Shown piece after piece: positions 7,368-16,647 of a stretch of 64,000 bases of DNA. The DNA lies in the NCBI GenBank assembly GCA_947498325.1, contig CANMKE010000004.1, positions 124,001 through 188,000 of the forward strand, written 5' to 3'. The position numbers and the translations under genes are program-made. The notes under the pieces are model-generated. The model did not search any database and was not told the DNA's origin. It was given only the letters and a program-made list of their open reading frames with translations. The DNA is from an uncultured Persicobacter sp. Lineage in GTDB: Bacteria > Bacteroidota > Bacteroidia > Cytophagales > Cyclobacteriaceae. Positions within the stretch are counted from its first letter, which is position 1, and each line of letters opens with the position of its first letter.

Positions 7368-10004
7368 TTACTCGATACAGTCGATCCGCTCAAAATCCTG
7401 CGCATTGAAGGTCTGCTGACGCAATCGGTTACCCGCCTGATCATAATAGACCCAAATGTACAGGTCGGCTTCAGAGATGTACTTTTCACCCACAAACAAG
7501 GGCGCCTCAGGGGTACCAATATTGCTCATCCTGTCGAATGTAGGTTTTATCACTGTCCCTTTCTTTTGATTGAACAAACCCTCTTTACCATTCACCACAA
7601 TAATCAGGTCGCCTCCTTTTTGCTTCGGATTCACAGGCAAATAGCGGTCAATCCCCTCCATCAAAGGAGTTTGCGTCCTGACATTCAGCACTTGCCACTT
7701 TTTGTCCATTTTCGCCAAGACCAAACTATCGGCATAATTTTCCAGCATCTCATACTTGAAAGGAATTTTCTCTTTGCCTTTGCCATCCACTGCGCCCCAC
7801 TTGCCCGCCTTGTCGGCAAACAACAACTGATCGTTTACAGGCACCAGCTTAGTTGCATATTGTGGCCTAACATAGAGTGAATTATAAGGGTTGAAAATAC
7901 CAAATTTACCATTCAGCAATAAACTCACATACCCCTGCTGATAATCGGCAATGCCATTGTAAAGCGTTTTCAGCATTTGCTGATTGCCCTTCTTCACAAT
8001 CCCCTTGCGCTTATTGACCTCCACCACAAACATCGAACTGTCCAAAGGCACAATACTTGAATAATTTCCTTTCAGAACTTCCTGCCCGGTGGAATCGAGT
8101 ACCGACTTGTATTGCTTGCCCGCAATCAGTGCAAGATATTCTACCGGCTGATCAATATCTCCTGTCGTTAATACTTTACACTTTTCGCCTTGCTTTAAGT
8201 TCAGGTATTTCCCATTCTTGAATAGAATACTGGTAGAATCGTTTCTGGTATAAATAAAATCGCGCCCAAGAAAGGCCACAGAATCATATTCAAAAGTTGG
8301 AGAGGAAGGGTCGTCCCAACGCTGTAACGACCATCCGTTCTTTTGGGCAGACCACCATTCATCGTTGAAATTAAAGCTGTTGAATGCCTCCTCGTACTTC
8401 AGGTTGCCCAGCGAATCAAACAGCACGTAATCGGTGGTTTTACTGATCCAGTGCGAATTTGCAGGGTTAATAGATTGCAAAGCCAAAGGAATAATTTCTT
8501 TCATCGACTGATCATAAAGCACTTCCTGATTACCGACAATCCCGATAATATGTCCGTCGTCCACCACCTCATAGTCATCAAAATTAAAGAACAAGGGTAC
8601 CGATGAATTATCCGCTCCCTGCACCAGAAAACGCTTATCTGTAAAGGCATATTTCTTTCCTTTGCGCAGAATATAAAAATTGCCCTCGTGCTCCACCTCA
8701 TCAAATTCTGGCTTCAGCGCAACACGCCCCGTAGCACTGATCACCCCCCAAACCTGTCGCTTGCGAACCGCAAAGAATGAAGGTGACAGCCGGCGGATTT
8801 CATCATACTGAGGTGTGGCCAGAATTTTCCCCGTTTTATGTACCAAGCCTCGGGCATTTCCATTAATAATCTCCATCACCCCATACCCCAGGTCATAGGC
8901 CTCGTTTACTTTCCCATCATAAACCAGGTGCCCATCGCGGGCAATCAGCTTCGATTTACCCTGCTCCACCACCAGCAAAACATCCCCGCTTACGGCATTA
9001 CATTTGTAATCCCGCGCCACTTCATCAAAACGGTTGGGCATCGTCTGTTTGCCTTCATGGTTAATAAAAACAAACTGCTTTTGATCAAAGAATGGGTTCC
9101 AGTCGGCCTGCGAAAGTTGCGCAAAATTCTTCAGGGAGTCAATTTTTGATACCGAGCCAAAACGTTCAAAAAAGGCCGGCAGCTGATCGTGCTCCTTGTA
9201 CCAATAATAAAGATAACCCATTGCAGTGGGCGCCACCTTGCTGGTCTGGCTGTATTCCTGCAAAAACCACAGCAAAGGCGTTTCGGAATTATCAGAAGCC
9301 ACAAAGTTAAAAATCTGTTCCTCGGCCTGTGCCCTGAATGGCGTATTGGGGTACTCTTTCAGGAAATTCATATAGCTTTTCAGCTTGCCATTTTTTGTTT
9401 TTGCTTTAAAGAGCAGCGCATCGTATTGTTTACGCGCTTTAGGATACTGCTTGGCTTTGGGGTATTGTTCCATGAACTCGTAATAAGCCAGGAAAGTCCC
9501 TTTTTGCGATGCCTGATCATAGGCCATGCTATTGCGCTGGGCAATGGCGTCGTCCTTTTGGCGGGCATCGGGGTACGCATCTATAAAATACTGGTAACGG
9601 TCGATGGTATTGACCGACTTGGTGTGTTCGTAGGCGAGGCTGTCGATCAAGGCTTCCTGCTGATCGAGTCGGTCACGGGTAATTTCCGCCTTGGCCAACT
9701 TGTCCAGTATCCGCTCATCGTCAATGTTATGATATCCTTTTTGCGCCAAAAGGATTTTCACGTGTGCCGAGTCCACATTTTGCTTTTCAAATTCTGAAAC
9801 CAGCAACAACTGGCTGTAAACAAAATTTGCCGAAGGCGAAAGGGAATCCACCGCGATCTCTTCTTTCAACAGTTCTTCAGCCTTGTCATACTCTTGCTTA
9901 TCCATCAGCTTGCTGGCCTTTTTCACGTTATCAGCAAAAGTCAGTTTGCTGATGCTCATCAAGAGAAGGAAAAATAAAAATTTCTTATTCATAAGAATGC
10001 GCAT
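7368..10004 (-). CDS. Exported WG-repeat (beta-propeller-like) protein with N-terminal helical repeats
   Basis: The 878-residue product has a signal peptide (hydrophobic core F-F-L-L-L-M-S-I-S, cleavage after T-F-A-D). Translation may start at codon 5, Met-Asn-Lys-Lys. Residues 25-290 are helical and TPR/outer-membrane-lipoprotein-like (A-S-K-L-M-D-K-Q-E-Y-D-K-A-E-E-L-L-K, then repeated Y-P-x-A motifs). From about residue 310 to the end come repeated units of the WG type (V-W-G-V-I-S-A-T-G-R, K-W-G-A-V-D-G-K-G-K, K-F-G-I-F-N-P). WG repeats usually form beta-structured binding modules. No catalytic residues are seen. It is probably a periplasmic or outer-membrane-associated binding protein of unknown ligand, and it is monocistronic. 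Confidence 0.8.
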   Translation of the reverse strand: MRILMNKKFLFFLLLMSISKLTFADNVKKASKLMDKQEYDKAEELLKEEIAVDSLSPSANFVYSQLLLVSEFEKQNVDSAHVKILLAQKGYHNIDDERILDKLAKAEITRDRLDQQEALIDSLAYEHTKSVNTIDRYQYFIDAYPDARQKDDAIAQRNSMAYDQASQKGTFLAYYEFMEQYPKAKQYPKARKQYDALLFKAKTKNGKLKSYMNFLKEYPNTPFRAQAEEQIFNFVASDNSETPLLWFLQEYSQTSKVAPTAMGYLYYWYKEHDQLPAFFERFGSVSKIDSLKNFAQLSQADWNPFFDQKQFVFINHEGKQTMPNRFDEVARDYKCNAVSGDVLLVVEQGKSKLIARDGHLVYDGKVNEAYDLGYGVMEIINGNARGLVHKTGKILATPQYDEIRRLSPSFFAVRKRQVWGVISATGRVALKPEFDEVEHEGNFYILRKGKKYAFTDKRFLVQGADNSSVPLFFNFDDYEVVDDGHIIGIVGNQEVLYDQSMKEIIPLALQSINPANSHWISKTTDYVLFDSLGNLKYEEAFNSFNFNDEWWSAQKNGWSLQRWDDPSSPTFEYDSVAFLGRDFIYTRNDSTSILFKNGKYLNLKQGEKCKVLTTGDIDQPVEYLALIAGKQYKSVLDSTGQEVLKGNYSSIVPLDSSMFVVEVNKRKGIVKKGNQQMLKTLYNGIADYQQGYVSLLLNGKFGIFNPYNSLYVRPQYATKLVPVNDQLLFADKAGKWGAVDGKGKEKIPFKYEMLENYADSLVLAKMDKKWQVLNVRTQTPLMEGIDRYLPVNPKQKGGDLIIVVNGKEGLFNQKKGTVIKPTFDRMSNIGTPEAPLFVGEKYISEADLYIWVYYDQAGNRLRQQTFNAQDFERIDCIE

Positions 10005-10192
10005 GTATCAAAATTTACGGTCATCAAATTTAGTAAATCAAGTATCCAAACCTTGAGCGAGCGCAAAAAATATTTGGTATAAAGGGAGAAAAATGACTTA
10101 GTTCTATTTCTATTCAAACATTGAGCGTCATAAATCAGATCTTTTTCAAAAAATTAATCTTAATTTTGAGGCAAACAATCAATCATTTGAAC

Positions 10193-11080
10193 ATGAATCA
10201 GCCACGCATTAAGCTTGCGGCCATAGATATAGGATCCAATGCCGCAAGAATACAAATCAGCTCTATACTTGGCGATGAAGATTCCCCCATTTTAAAAAAG
10301 GTAGAATATATCCGTTTTCCCCTTCGGCTGGGCAAGGATGTTTTCAGCACTGGGGAAATCGGGGACGAGAAGAAGGACAAGTTCATTAAGCTCATGCAAT
10401 GCTTTAAACTGATGATTGAGCTGCATGAGGTCAAGCACGTTCTTGCTTTTGCCACCTCCGCCTCCAGGGAAGCGAGCAACGGGCAGGCGATTATTGAGGA
10501 GATCAAGAAGCTTACGGATATTGATCTGCAAATTATTGATGGGGAAATGGAGGCCGAAATTACCGACCTTGCCCTTTCAGAATTTATCGACGACCAGAAA
10601 TTCATCCACATTGATGTCGGTGGGGGTTCAACAGAACTCAATATCCATGAAGACAATCAGCGGATTGCCTCCAAGTCTTTCAAGATCGGATCGGTACGTG
10701 TAAAAACCGCCGATGATCCTATTTGGGATGATATCCGCAGCTGGATCAATGAACATATTTCTGCCGACTGTGGCAATATTGCCTGCCTGGGAACAGGAGG
10801 GAATATCAATAAAATTTTCCAGATTGCAGCGACAGAAACACCCCATACCCTGAGTACGGGAGATCTAAAAATGACCCGCGATTACCTCCATAAGCTGACC
10901 ATCGATGAGCGTATTCAACGACTGAAACTGAACGAGGATCGTGCTGATGTGATTGTTCCTGCTGCCGACATTTACCTCGGGATCATGACCGCCTGCCGTG
11001 CCAAGCGAATCCTGGTTCCGCAAGTAGGTTTAAAAGACGGTATGATCATTAAACTGATGAAATCCGTTACCGAAGGGTAG
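10193..11080 (+). CDS. Ppx/GppA family phosphatase (exopolyphosphatase-like)
   Basis: I choose the ATG at 10193 over an in-frame ATG at 10121, because from 10193 the protein starts M-N-Q-P-R-I-K-L-A-A-I-D-I-G-S-N-A, placing the conserved phosphate-1 loop (A-I-D-I-G-S-N) at the usual distance from the N-terminus. The 295-residue length is that of a one-module Ppx/GppA protein. Other family motifs are S-A-S-R-E-A-x-N-G, the phosphate-2 loop D-V-G-G-G-S-T-E-L and the A-C-L-G-T-G-G-N segment. Members hydrolyse polyphosphate or pppGpp in the cytoplasm; which substrate is used here is not decided by sequence. A terminator follows at 11139-11165. Confidence 0.9.
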   Translation: MNQPRIKLAAIDIGSNAARIQISSILGDEDSPILKKVEYIRFPLRLGKDVFSTGEIGDEKKDKFIKLMQCFKLMIELHEVKHVLAFATSASREASNGQAIIEEIKKLTDIDLQIIDGEMEAEITDLALSEFIDDQKFIHIDVGGGSTELNIHEDNQRIASKSFKIGSVRVKTADDPIWDDIRSWINEHISADCGNIACLGTGGNINKIFQIAATETPHTLSTGDLKMTRDYLHKLTIDERIQRLKLNEDRADVIVPAADIYLGIMTACRAKRILVPQVGLKDGMIIKLMKSVTEG

Positions 11081-11138
11081 CATGGATCGGCAACTGATCC
11101 GCCATCCTCCAAAAAAATACAACTGATAAACGCAGAAC

Positions 11139-11165
11139 GCCTGAAGATTTTTCTTCGGGCTTTTT
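11139..11165 (+). terminator. Intrinsic terminator after the Ppx/GppA gene
   Basis: GCCTGAAGA and TCTTCGGGC form a 9-bp stem with one mismatch, followed by TTTTT. An in-frame ATG for the next gene at 11164 lies in its T-run, which argues for the downstream start at 11236. Confidence 0.85.
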
Positions 11166-11235
11166 GCATTATACTGAATTCCCCACAACAAGCGCCGACA
11201 AAAAGTTCGTTAAGACCAATATTGACCGACTCCAT

Positions 11236-13116
11236 ATGCGCCATAACATCACCCATTCTTTCACCTTTCAGTTGCTGAAACTTTCCCTTCGCAACCACCC
11301 CCTGCTGCTCGCCTTCTGGATCCCTGTTTTATACCTCATTTTTCAGCCTGCCACCAGCAACATCTCCTTTGTGCTTGAGCCTGAATTTATGGGAAAAGTG
11401 GATTTCATCAGTTTCCTGCTGACAGGCCTCACTTTGGGCATTTTTACTTTTGCCTACCACCTGAGCCTGTTCATTTTCTCCAGCCCCCGCCTGCCTCAGC
11501 TGTATCATCAAAAAAGCCCCCTGCGCCTGTTTATCCTGAACAACAGCCTGCTTCCAGTGCTTTGCCTGCTGCTTTATAGTTTCCTGAGCGCCCTTCATTT
11601 GTGGCGGGTCAGTCATGCTGTGGCCGTGGTTTTTGGACTGCCCGTGGGCTTCCTGCTGAGTCAGTGGCTGTGGTTGTCCCTGATCGAGAGCATCACCATC
11701 AACCCCCTGCATCAACTGATCCGCAAGCTCAACCACCATATGCAACATTTTGCTCCCTGGCGAAAAAAACTCCTCAAATTCAGGCAGCAACAGCGGCACC
11801 CCCTCAGGGTCGAGCGCATGATCGGTTCATCGGTAAAAAACAGCTTTAAAAGCCGTCCCAAGCTGTCGGCAAACTGGCTCATGCTATTCAATCAGTACCA
11901 CCTGAACCTGCTCATGATCGCCATCACCTTGTTGGCCGCCGTTCAGATTTTCGCCCACTACCCTTCCGATAGTGCCCTTCACCTGCCTGCCATGGCAACG
12001 CTCTTCATTATCCTGGCCATGCTACTGTTACTCATGACTGCCCTCAGCTATTGGCTCCGCCGTGCATCATGGGTCGTCTTGCTTGGCCTGGTGATCATCA
12101 GTGGTTTCAACCGTGAGGAAAATATAAAATCCGTTCCCGCACTTCCGCTGAAAACCATCAGCAGACAAACCAACCTTCAGGAAAACAGCCTGCCGCTATT
12201 TCTGAAGAACTGGCGCGCACGCTATACCGACAATCCTCACCTGATCCTGATTTACGCCGAAGGGCACGGACAGCGGGCAGCTCTGTGGAGTTTTGAAGTT
12301 ATGCGACAACTTGAGCAAGCAATGCCGAGACACTTTCGGGAAAGTAGCCCGATTTATTTCGGGCAGGGCAGCAGCCTTGTCGGCCTGACCTACTTTCGGG
12401 AGCTGAGCCTCCGCAAGGCCAAAGGTTACCCAATAGACCTGACAAGCGAAGCATATCGACAGGACTTAAGCAGGGAAATCTTCAATTCCACCTTCCTGAA
12501 TCTTTTTTCCTTTCAGGCATTCAGCGCCTTCATAAAATCCAATGAACAATATTTCAGTACCGTTTACGAAACCAAACTTGATGAATACACACGAGGCCTA
12601 TTGCGGAGAAAAGTACAATCAGAGCCACTGAATCCCATGTTTCAGTCGGCTCCCCTGCTTTGGATCAACGGACAGCAAACCTTTCTTTCCGCAGAAAAAC
12701 AGCCTAACCATCATTCGCTGATTCACCTGCTGAGCCAACAAATCAACAAAACCCCTGAAAGGAACAGTTTAGCCCTGTTTCTTTCGACCCACCAGCAGTG
12801 GCTCAGCAAAAATACCACGGGCATCACCATTGTTCATCTTGCTGAACAGCCCCAGAAAATAAAGCTGCCTGCCTTTCACGATCAGCTTTCTGCGGAAGAA
12901 ATTTGCTTCAGCAGAACCGATCAACAGCCTGACCATCAAGCCCCATCATTGCTGAGTTGGTCATTATCGATAGATCAGAAAAACACAATTTTGCACAATA
13001 TGCGCAAGGAGCGTAACCAAAGGGGCTTGCAAATAGTGAAAGATAAGACAGCGTACAATAACAGGCTGCTAAAACTCACGCAAATAATTCCTCAAAATGA
13101 GCTTATCAATCCTTAA
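11236..13116 (+). CDS. Polytopic membrane protein resembling a degenerate patatin-like hydrolase
   Basis: I use the ATG at 11236 because the upstream ATG at 11164 falls inside a terminator. The 626-residue protein has about seven membrane segments in its first 295 residues, then a soluble half. That half contains A-E-G-H-G-Q-R-A-A-L-W at 341-351 and I-Y-F-G-Q-G-S-S-L-V-G at 373-383. These align well with the oxyanion-hole (A-E-G-G-G-S-R-A-A) and nucleophile (I-S-G-V-S-G-G-S-L-G) motifs of membrane-anchored patatin-like proteins. However, the G-x-S-x-G nucleophile serine falls on Gln, and no D-G-G/A catalytic Asp motif is visible. It is probably a non-hydrolytic or strongly diverged member. 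The resemblance is my own motif comparison and is an inference. An unrelated membrane protein is the alternative. Confidence 0.7.
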   Translation: MRHNITHSFTFQLLKLSLRNHPLLLAFWIPVLYLIFQPATSNISFVLEPEFMGKVDFISFLLTGLTLGIFTFAYHLSLFIFSSPRLPQLYHQKSPLRLFILNNSLLPVLCLLLYSFLSALHLWRVSHAVAVVFGLPVGFLLSQWLWLSLIESITINPLHQLIRKLNHHMQHFAPWRKKLLKFRQQQRHPLRVERMIGSSVKNSFKSRPKLSANWLMLFNQYHLNLLMIAITLLAAVQIFAHYPSDSALHLPAMATLFIILAMLLLLMTALSYWLRRASWVVLLGLVIISGFNREENIKSVPALPLKTISRQTNLQENSLPLFLKNWRARYTDNPHLILIYAEGHGQRAALWSFEVMRQLEQAMPRHFRESSPIYFGQGSSLVGLTYFRELSLRKAKGYPIDLTSEAYRQDLSREIFNSTFLNLFSFQAFSAFIKSNEQYFSTVYETKLDEYTRGLLRRKVQSEPLNPMFQSAPLLWINGQQTFLSAEKQPNHHSLIHLLSQQINKTPERNSLALFLSTHQQWLSKNTTGITIVHLAEQPQKIKLPAFHDQLSAEEICFSRTDQQPDHQAPSLLSWSLSIDQKNTILHNMRKERNQRGLQIVKDKTAYNNRLLKLTQIIPQNELINP

Positions 13117-13136
13117 TAATTACTATTTTGAGGATT

Positions 13137-13167
13137 CCGAACCAGCCCATGGGCATTCGGGAATTTT
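13137..13167 (+). terminator. Weak hairpin between the membrane protein and BatA-like genes
   Basis: CCGAA...TTCGG encloses GCCC/GGGC and is followed by GAATTTTG. The T-run is short, so read-through into the gene at 13196 is likely. Confidence 0.35.
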
Positions 13168-13195
13168 GCTGTGAACATCATCTCACCATCAACCC

Positions 13196-15205
13196 ATGAT
13201 TATGCTTTTTCCATCCATGCTTTTCGGATTAGGGCTACTGCTGATCCCCATTCTCATTCACCTGTTTCATTTCCGCAAAGCGAAAAAAGTTTACTTCACC
13301 AATACGCGGTTTCTCTCCCAGGCCAAAAAGGTTACCCAGTCGCAAAACCGGCTGAAACACCTGCTGATCATGGCCTCGAGGATGCTCGCCCTTGCGGCGC
13401 TTGTGATGGCTTTTACGCAACCGATGTTACCTGCCAAAGAGGAGACACTCGACAGTAAAATGGTTTATATTTACCTCGACAACTCCATGAGCATGACCAA
13501 CAAGGTGCAGGAGAACAGCAGCGCCCTCGATATGGCTGTGGCTTATGTCGATCGAATATTGGATATGTATCCGCAAGGCACCAAGTTTCAGCTGCTCACC
13601 AATGAATTTGATGCAGAGGCAAGGGTCAACAGGTCTGCGACTCAGCTTTCCGAAAAACTCACTGAAGTCGAGTATAGCCCCGTGGAGCGCTCATTAAAGG
13701 ATATTTTTCAGCGTCAGCGAACAGAGTGGACAGACAATAATGCCCCTTCAGACTTCTATTGGATCAGTGACTTTCAGGCCTCCACTGCCGGAATGCTGGA
13801 CGAAATTGCTGTGGACAGCCTGATCAGCCTCAAGCTGGTTCCGGTGGCCATCCCGAATGTAGAAAATATTTATATTGACTCCGTTTACCTCAACACGCCC
13901 TATTATCTGCCAGAGCAAAAAAATCAGCTGTCGATCAATTTGCGACATGCTGGGCAAAAAGACTACAATGACCTGTCGGTAAAAATGCTCATCAATAATA
14001 CGCAGATCGCCGCTACTGTCGTTGATTTGCAGGCAGGAGAGCAACAGACCGTTACTTTTGATGTTCCTGCTCAGCATGCTGCCAGCAAGGTGAAAGTACA
14101 AATTGAGGAATTCCCCGTGACTTTCGATAACGAACGCTATTTGGTGTTGCAGCCTTCCCCTCCTGTAGAAACGGTTTCTATTTACGAGGGGCAGCAAAAT
14201 TTAGCCATCACCCGCGTTTTCGGCAATGAGGATCTGTTCCATTTTTCCGCCATGAAAACCACCCAGCTTGACTTCGCCATTTTAGAGAAAGCCAACTTTA
14301 TTTTCCTCGATGAAGTCGCCAACCTGAGCCCTTCACTGAATGACTTTCTACAGCAATGGGTTGCTGATGGTGGACACCTCGTACTGATCCCATCTCCAAA
14401 GGCACGTCCGGATGCCTACGTACAATTGATGCCATTTGTAAAGGTAAATAAATTAGACAATATCAAGAAAAGACCACTACAACCATTAGACCTGAAAAAT
14501 CCATTTTTCGCCAATGTTTTTGAGAAACAACAGAAGAATTTTCAGATGTTTTCAGCCCAGGCAATTGTGCAAAAAATGAATGCCCCTGAAGTTCCTCTGA
14601 GGTTCGCTACTGGCGAGCCCTTCCTCGCTTCCAAGATTTATGACAACGGAAAACTCACCGCTTTTGCAAGCCCCTTTAATGCGAAATATTCCGACTTCCA
14701 CCTGCAAGCGCTCTTTGTGCCTGTGATGTATAAACTCGCCAATGAAAGCCGACGGGGAAGCACAAACCTTTACCACTCCTTGCGCGCCTCAAGCATGGAA
14801 TTACGAGGCCTGGAGCAATACAATCAGACCTTGCTGAAATTACGACAAGGCCAGGAGGAAGTCATCCCTGCACAACAGTGGTTTGGCAATAAACTCGTTT
14901 TGGAGTTGCCTCGGTTTGCCCTGAAAACGGGCTTTTATGATTTGATCAATGATCAGAAAAAACGCATCAGCACCCTTGCGTTCAACTTCCCCGCCGAGGA
15001 ATCAAAACTCGCCACAATCGCTCCTGAGGAGCTCAACTCATGGGCACAGGGGCAGGGCGCGGAGATCATTTCTGTAGAAAATGAGCAACAACTCGAAGCG
15101 CGCCTGGACGAAAATTATCGAGGAAAAGCGCTTTGGATGTATTTCATTGCGTTGGCTTTATTATTTTTGTTTTTTGAAAGTCTATTGATCCGTTTCTGGA
15201 AATAG
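13196..15205 (+). CDS. BatA-domain membrane protein with VWA-like domain
   Basis: The 669-residue protein opens with the BatA/aerotolerance-regulator N-terminal module: a membrane helix, then I-L-I-H-L-F-H-F-R-K-A-K-K-V-Y-F-T-N-T-R-F-L, then a second helix (L-A-L-A-A-L-V-M-A-F). A von Willebrand factor A-like domain starts near residue 90 with the MIDAS motif D95-N-S-M-S99. The long C-terminal part resembles the periplasmic region of related Bacteroidota proteins and ends in a membrane helix (W-M-Y-F-I-A-L-A-L-L-F-L-F-F-E-S-L-L) followed by a short basic tail. Such proteins are found with MoxR ATPase gene clusters, but none is next to it here. Function is not established. Confidence 0.85.
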   Translation: MIMLFPSMLFGLGLLLIPILIHLFHFRKAKKVYFTNTRFLSQAKKVTQSQNRLKHLLIMASRMLALAALVMAFTQPMLPAKEETLDSKMVYIYLDNSMSMTNKVQENSSALDMAVAYVDRILDMYPQGTKFQLLTNEFDAEARVNRSATQLSEKLTEVEYSPVERSLKDIFQRQRTEWTDNNAPSDFYWISDFQASTAGMLDEIAVDSLISLKLVPVAIPNVENIYIDSVYLNTPYYLPEQKNQLSINLRHAGQKDYNDLSVKMLINNTQIAATVVDLQAGEQQTVTFDVPAQHAASKVKVQIEEFPVTFDNERYLVLQPSPPVETVSIYEGQQNLAITRVFGNEDLFHFSAMKTTQLDFAILEKANFIFLDEVANLSPSLNDFLQQWVADGGHLVLIPSPKARPDAYVQLMPFVKVNKLDNIKKRPLQPLDLKNPFFANVFEKQQKNFQMFSAQAIVQKMNAPEVPLRFATGEPFLASKIYDNGKLTAFASPFNAKYSDFHLQALFVPVMYKLANESRRGSTNLYHSLRASSMELRGLEQYNQTLLKLRQGQEEVIPAQQWFGNKLVLELPRFALKTGFYDLINDQKKRISTLAFNFPAEESKLATIAPEELNSWAQGQGAEIISVENEQQLEARLDENYRGKALWMYFIALALLFLFFESLLIRFWK

Positions 15206-15309
15206 TATTTTTTGGGAATCACCACTTCGGAAAGCTCAAAAAATACTATATTGATGGGATTAATTGACGATCAGAAAAGTTTTTCGTAAAAAGTAAACCA
15301 CAGATTCCG

Positions 15310-16572
15310 ATGAGTATCCTCATTCAAAATGCCCAAATTATCGATGCGAGTTCCTCGTTTCATGGTCAAAAGGTCAATATTTTGATAGATGATCAGGGAA
15401 AAATTGCCAAAATATCGGCGGAGGCAATAACAGGTGCCGACCAAACCATCGATGCTGAGGGCATGCTCCTGAGTCAAGGCTGGCTCGACATGCAAGCCAA
15501 CTATTGTGATCCTGGCCTGGAGCACAAAGAAGACCTGACCTCTGGGCGGGCGGTCGCTCAAGCGTCAGGGTTTACTCAAGTGGCTGTTGTTCCAACAACA
15601 GAGCCCACGATTCAAACAAAAAATGACGTCCGCTATATTGCCTCAGAAAACAGGACATCGCTGGTACAGCTGCGTGCTATTGGTGCAGTAACCAAGCAAC
15701 TCAAAGGGGAAGACTTCACGGAAATTATCGACTTGCACCAAGCGGGTGCGGTGGCATTTTCACAAGGAGGAAAACCACTTTACAACAGCGACATCCTACT
15801 GAAGACCTTGCAATACCTTCAGAAGTTCAACGGCCTGTTGATCAACCGTCCTGAAGACCGGTGGTTGTCGATGTTTGGCCTGATGCACGAAGGGATTGAA
15901 AGCACTATTCTTGGCATGAAGGGGATTCCTTCAATGGCGGAAGAGTTGATGGTGATCCGTGATCTTAAACTGCTTGAATACGGAGGGGGCAGATTGCACT
16001 TTAGCAATATATCCACTAAAGAGGCTGTTGCACTTATCCGCCAGGCAAAAAGTGAAGGTTATGAGGTGAGCTGTGATATTGCAGCCCATCAGCTTGCTTT
16101 CACAGATCAAGATCTTCATACTTTTGATACCAATCTGAAAGTCAGCCCACCGTTCAGAAGCCAGGCCGATCGCCAGGCACTCATCGAAGGCTTGCAAGAC
16201 GGAACGATTGATGTCATCGTTTCGGCGCATGAACCGCAGGATCAGGAATCGAAGAAGCTGGAATTTGACCTTGCTGATGCCGGAATTATCGGTCAGCAAA
16301 CTTTACTTCCTGTGTTATTACAGGCGGAATTACCTGCCGAAGAATGGATTCATACGGTTACTACCCGACCTGCTCAAATTTTGGGATTATCCCTTGAGCC
16401 GATCGAAGAAGGCGCCATGGCCAACCTGACCTTGTTTGATCCGGAAGCCAAATGGACCCTTGACCACCGCAGCAGCCAATCCTTATCTGAGAATAATCCT
16501 TTCTGGGGACAGGAATTGCAGGGACGTGTGAAAGCGGTTTTCAATAACGGACAACACGCGCTTAACTATTAA
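15310..16572 (+). CDS. Dihydroorotase-like protein lacking metal ligands (pseudo-dihydroorotase)
   Basis: The 420-residue protein aligns along its whole length with class I dihydroorotases of the amidohydrolase superfamily (D-P-G-L-E-H-K-E-D, residues 67-75; the C-terminal E-E-G-A-M-A-N-L-T-L-F-D). But the metal-binding H-x-H is Q62-A-N64, the substrate Arg two residues on is C66, and the catalytic Asp of the D-H-A-P motif is A307 (S-A-H-E-P). The F-S-D-D-G position reads F-S-Q-G-G (151-155). The protein is therefore unlikely to close the dihydroorotate ring. Non-catalytic homologues such as Pseudomonas PyrX are required for aspartate transcarbamoylase assembly, and a similar structural role is a reasonable inference. 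No pyrB is in the window. A terminator follows at 16596. Confidence 0.9.
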   Translation: MSILIQNAQIIDASSSFHGQKVNILIDDQGKIAKISAEAITGADQTIDAEGMLLSQGWLDMQANYCDPGLEHKEDLTSGRAVAQASGFTQVAVVPTTEPTIQTKNDVRYIASENRTSLVQLRAIGAVTKQLKGEDFTEIIDLHQAGAVAFSQGGKPLYNSDILLKTLQYLQKFNGLLINRPEDRWLSMFGLMHEGIESTILGMKGIPSMAEELMVIRDLKLLEYGGGRLHFSNISTKEAVALIRQAKSEGYEVSCDIAAHQLAFTDQDLHTFDTNLKVSPPFRSQADRQALIEGLQDGTIDVIVSAHEPQDQESKKLEFDLADAGIIGQQTLLPVLLQAELPAEEWIHTVTTRPAQILGLSLEPIEEGAMANLTLFDPEAKWTLDHRSSQSLSENNPFWGQELQGRVKAVFNNGQHALNY

Positions 16573-16595
16573 TTCGAATAACCCATTTACAATAT

Positions 16596-16628
16596 GCCAG
16601 AACCACCCATGGGTTCTGGCAATTTTTT
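16596..16628 (+). terminator. Intrinsic terminator after the dihydroorotase-like gene
   Basis: GCCAGAACC (16596-16604) pairs with GGTTCTGGC (16612-16620), followed by AA and a run of eight T. It covers an in-frame ATG at 16594, which supports the later start of the next gene at 16648. Confidence 0.9.
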
Positions 16629-16647
16629 TTACAATCAATTGACCATC

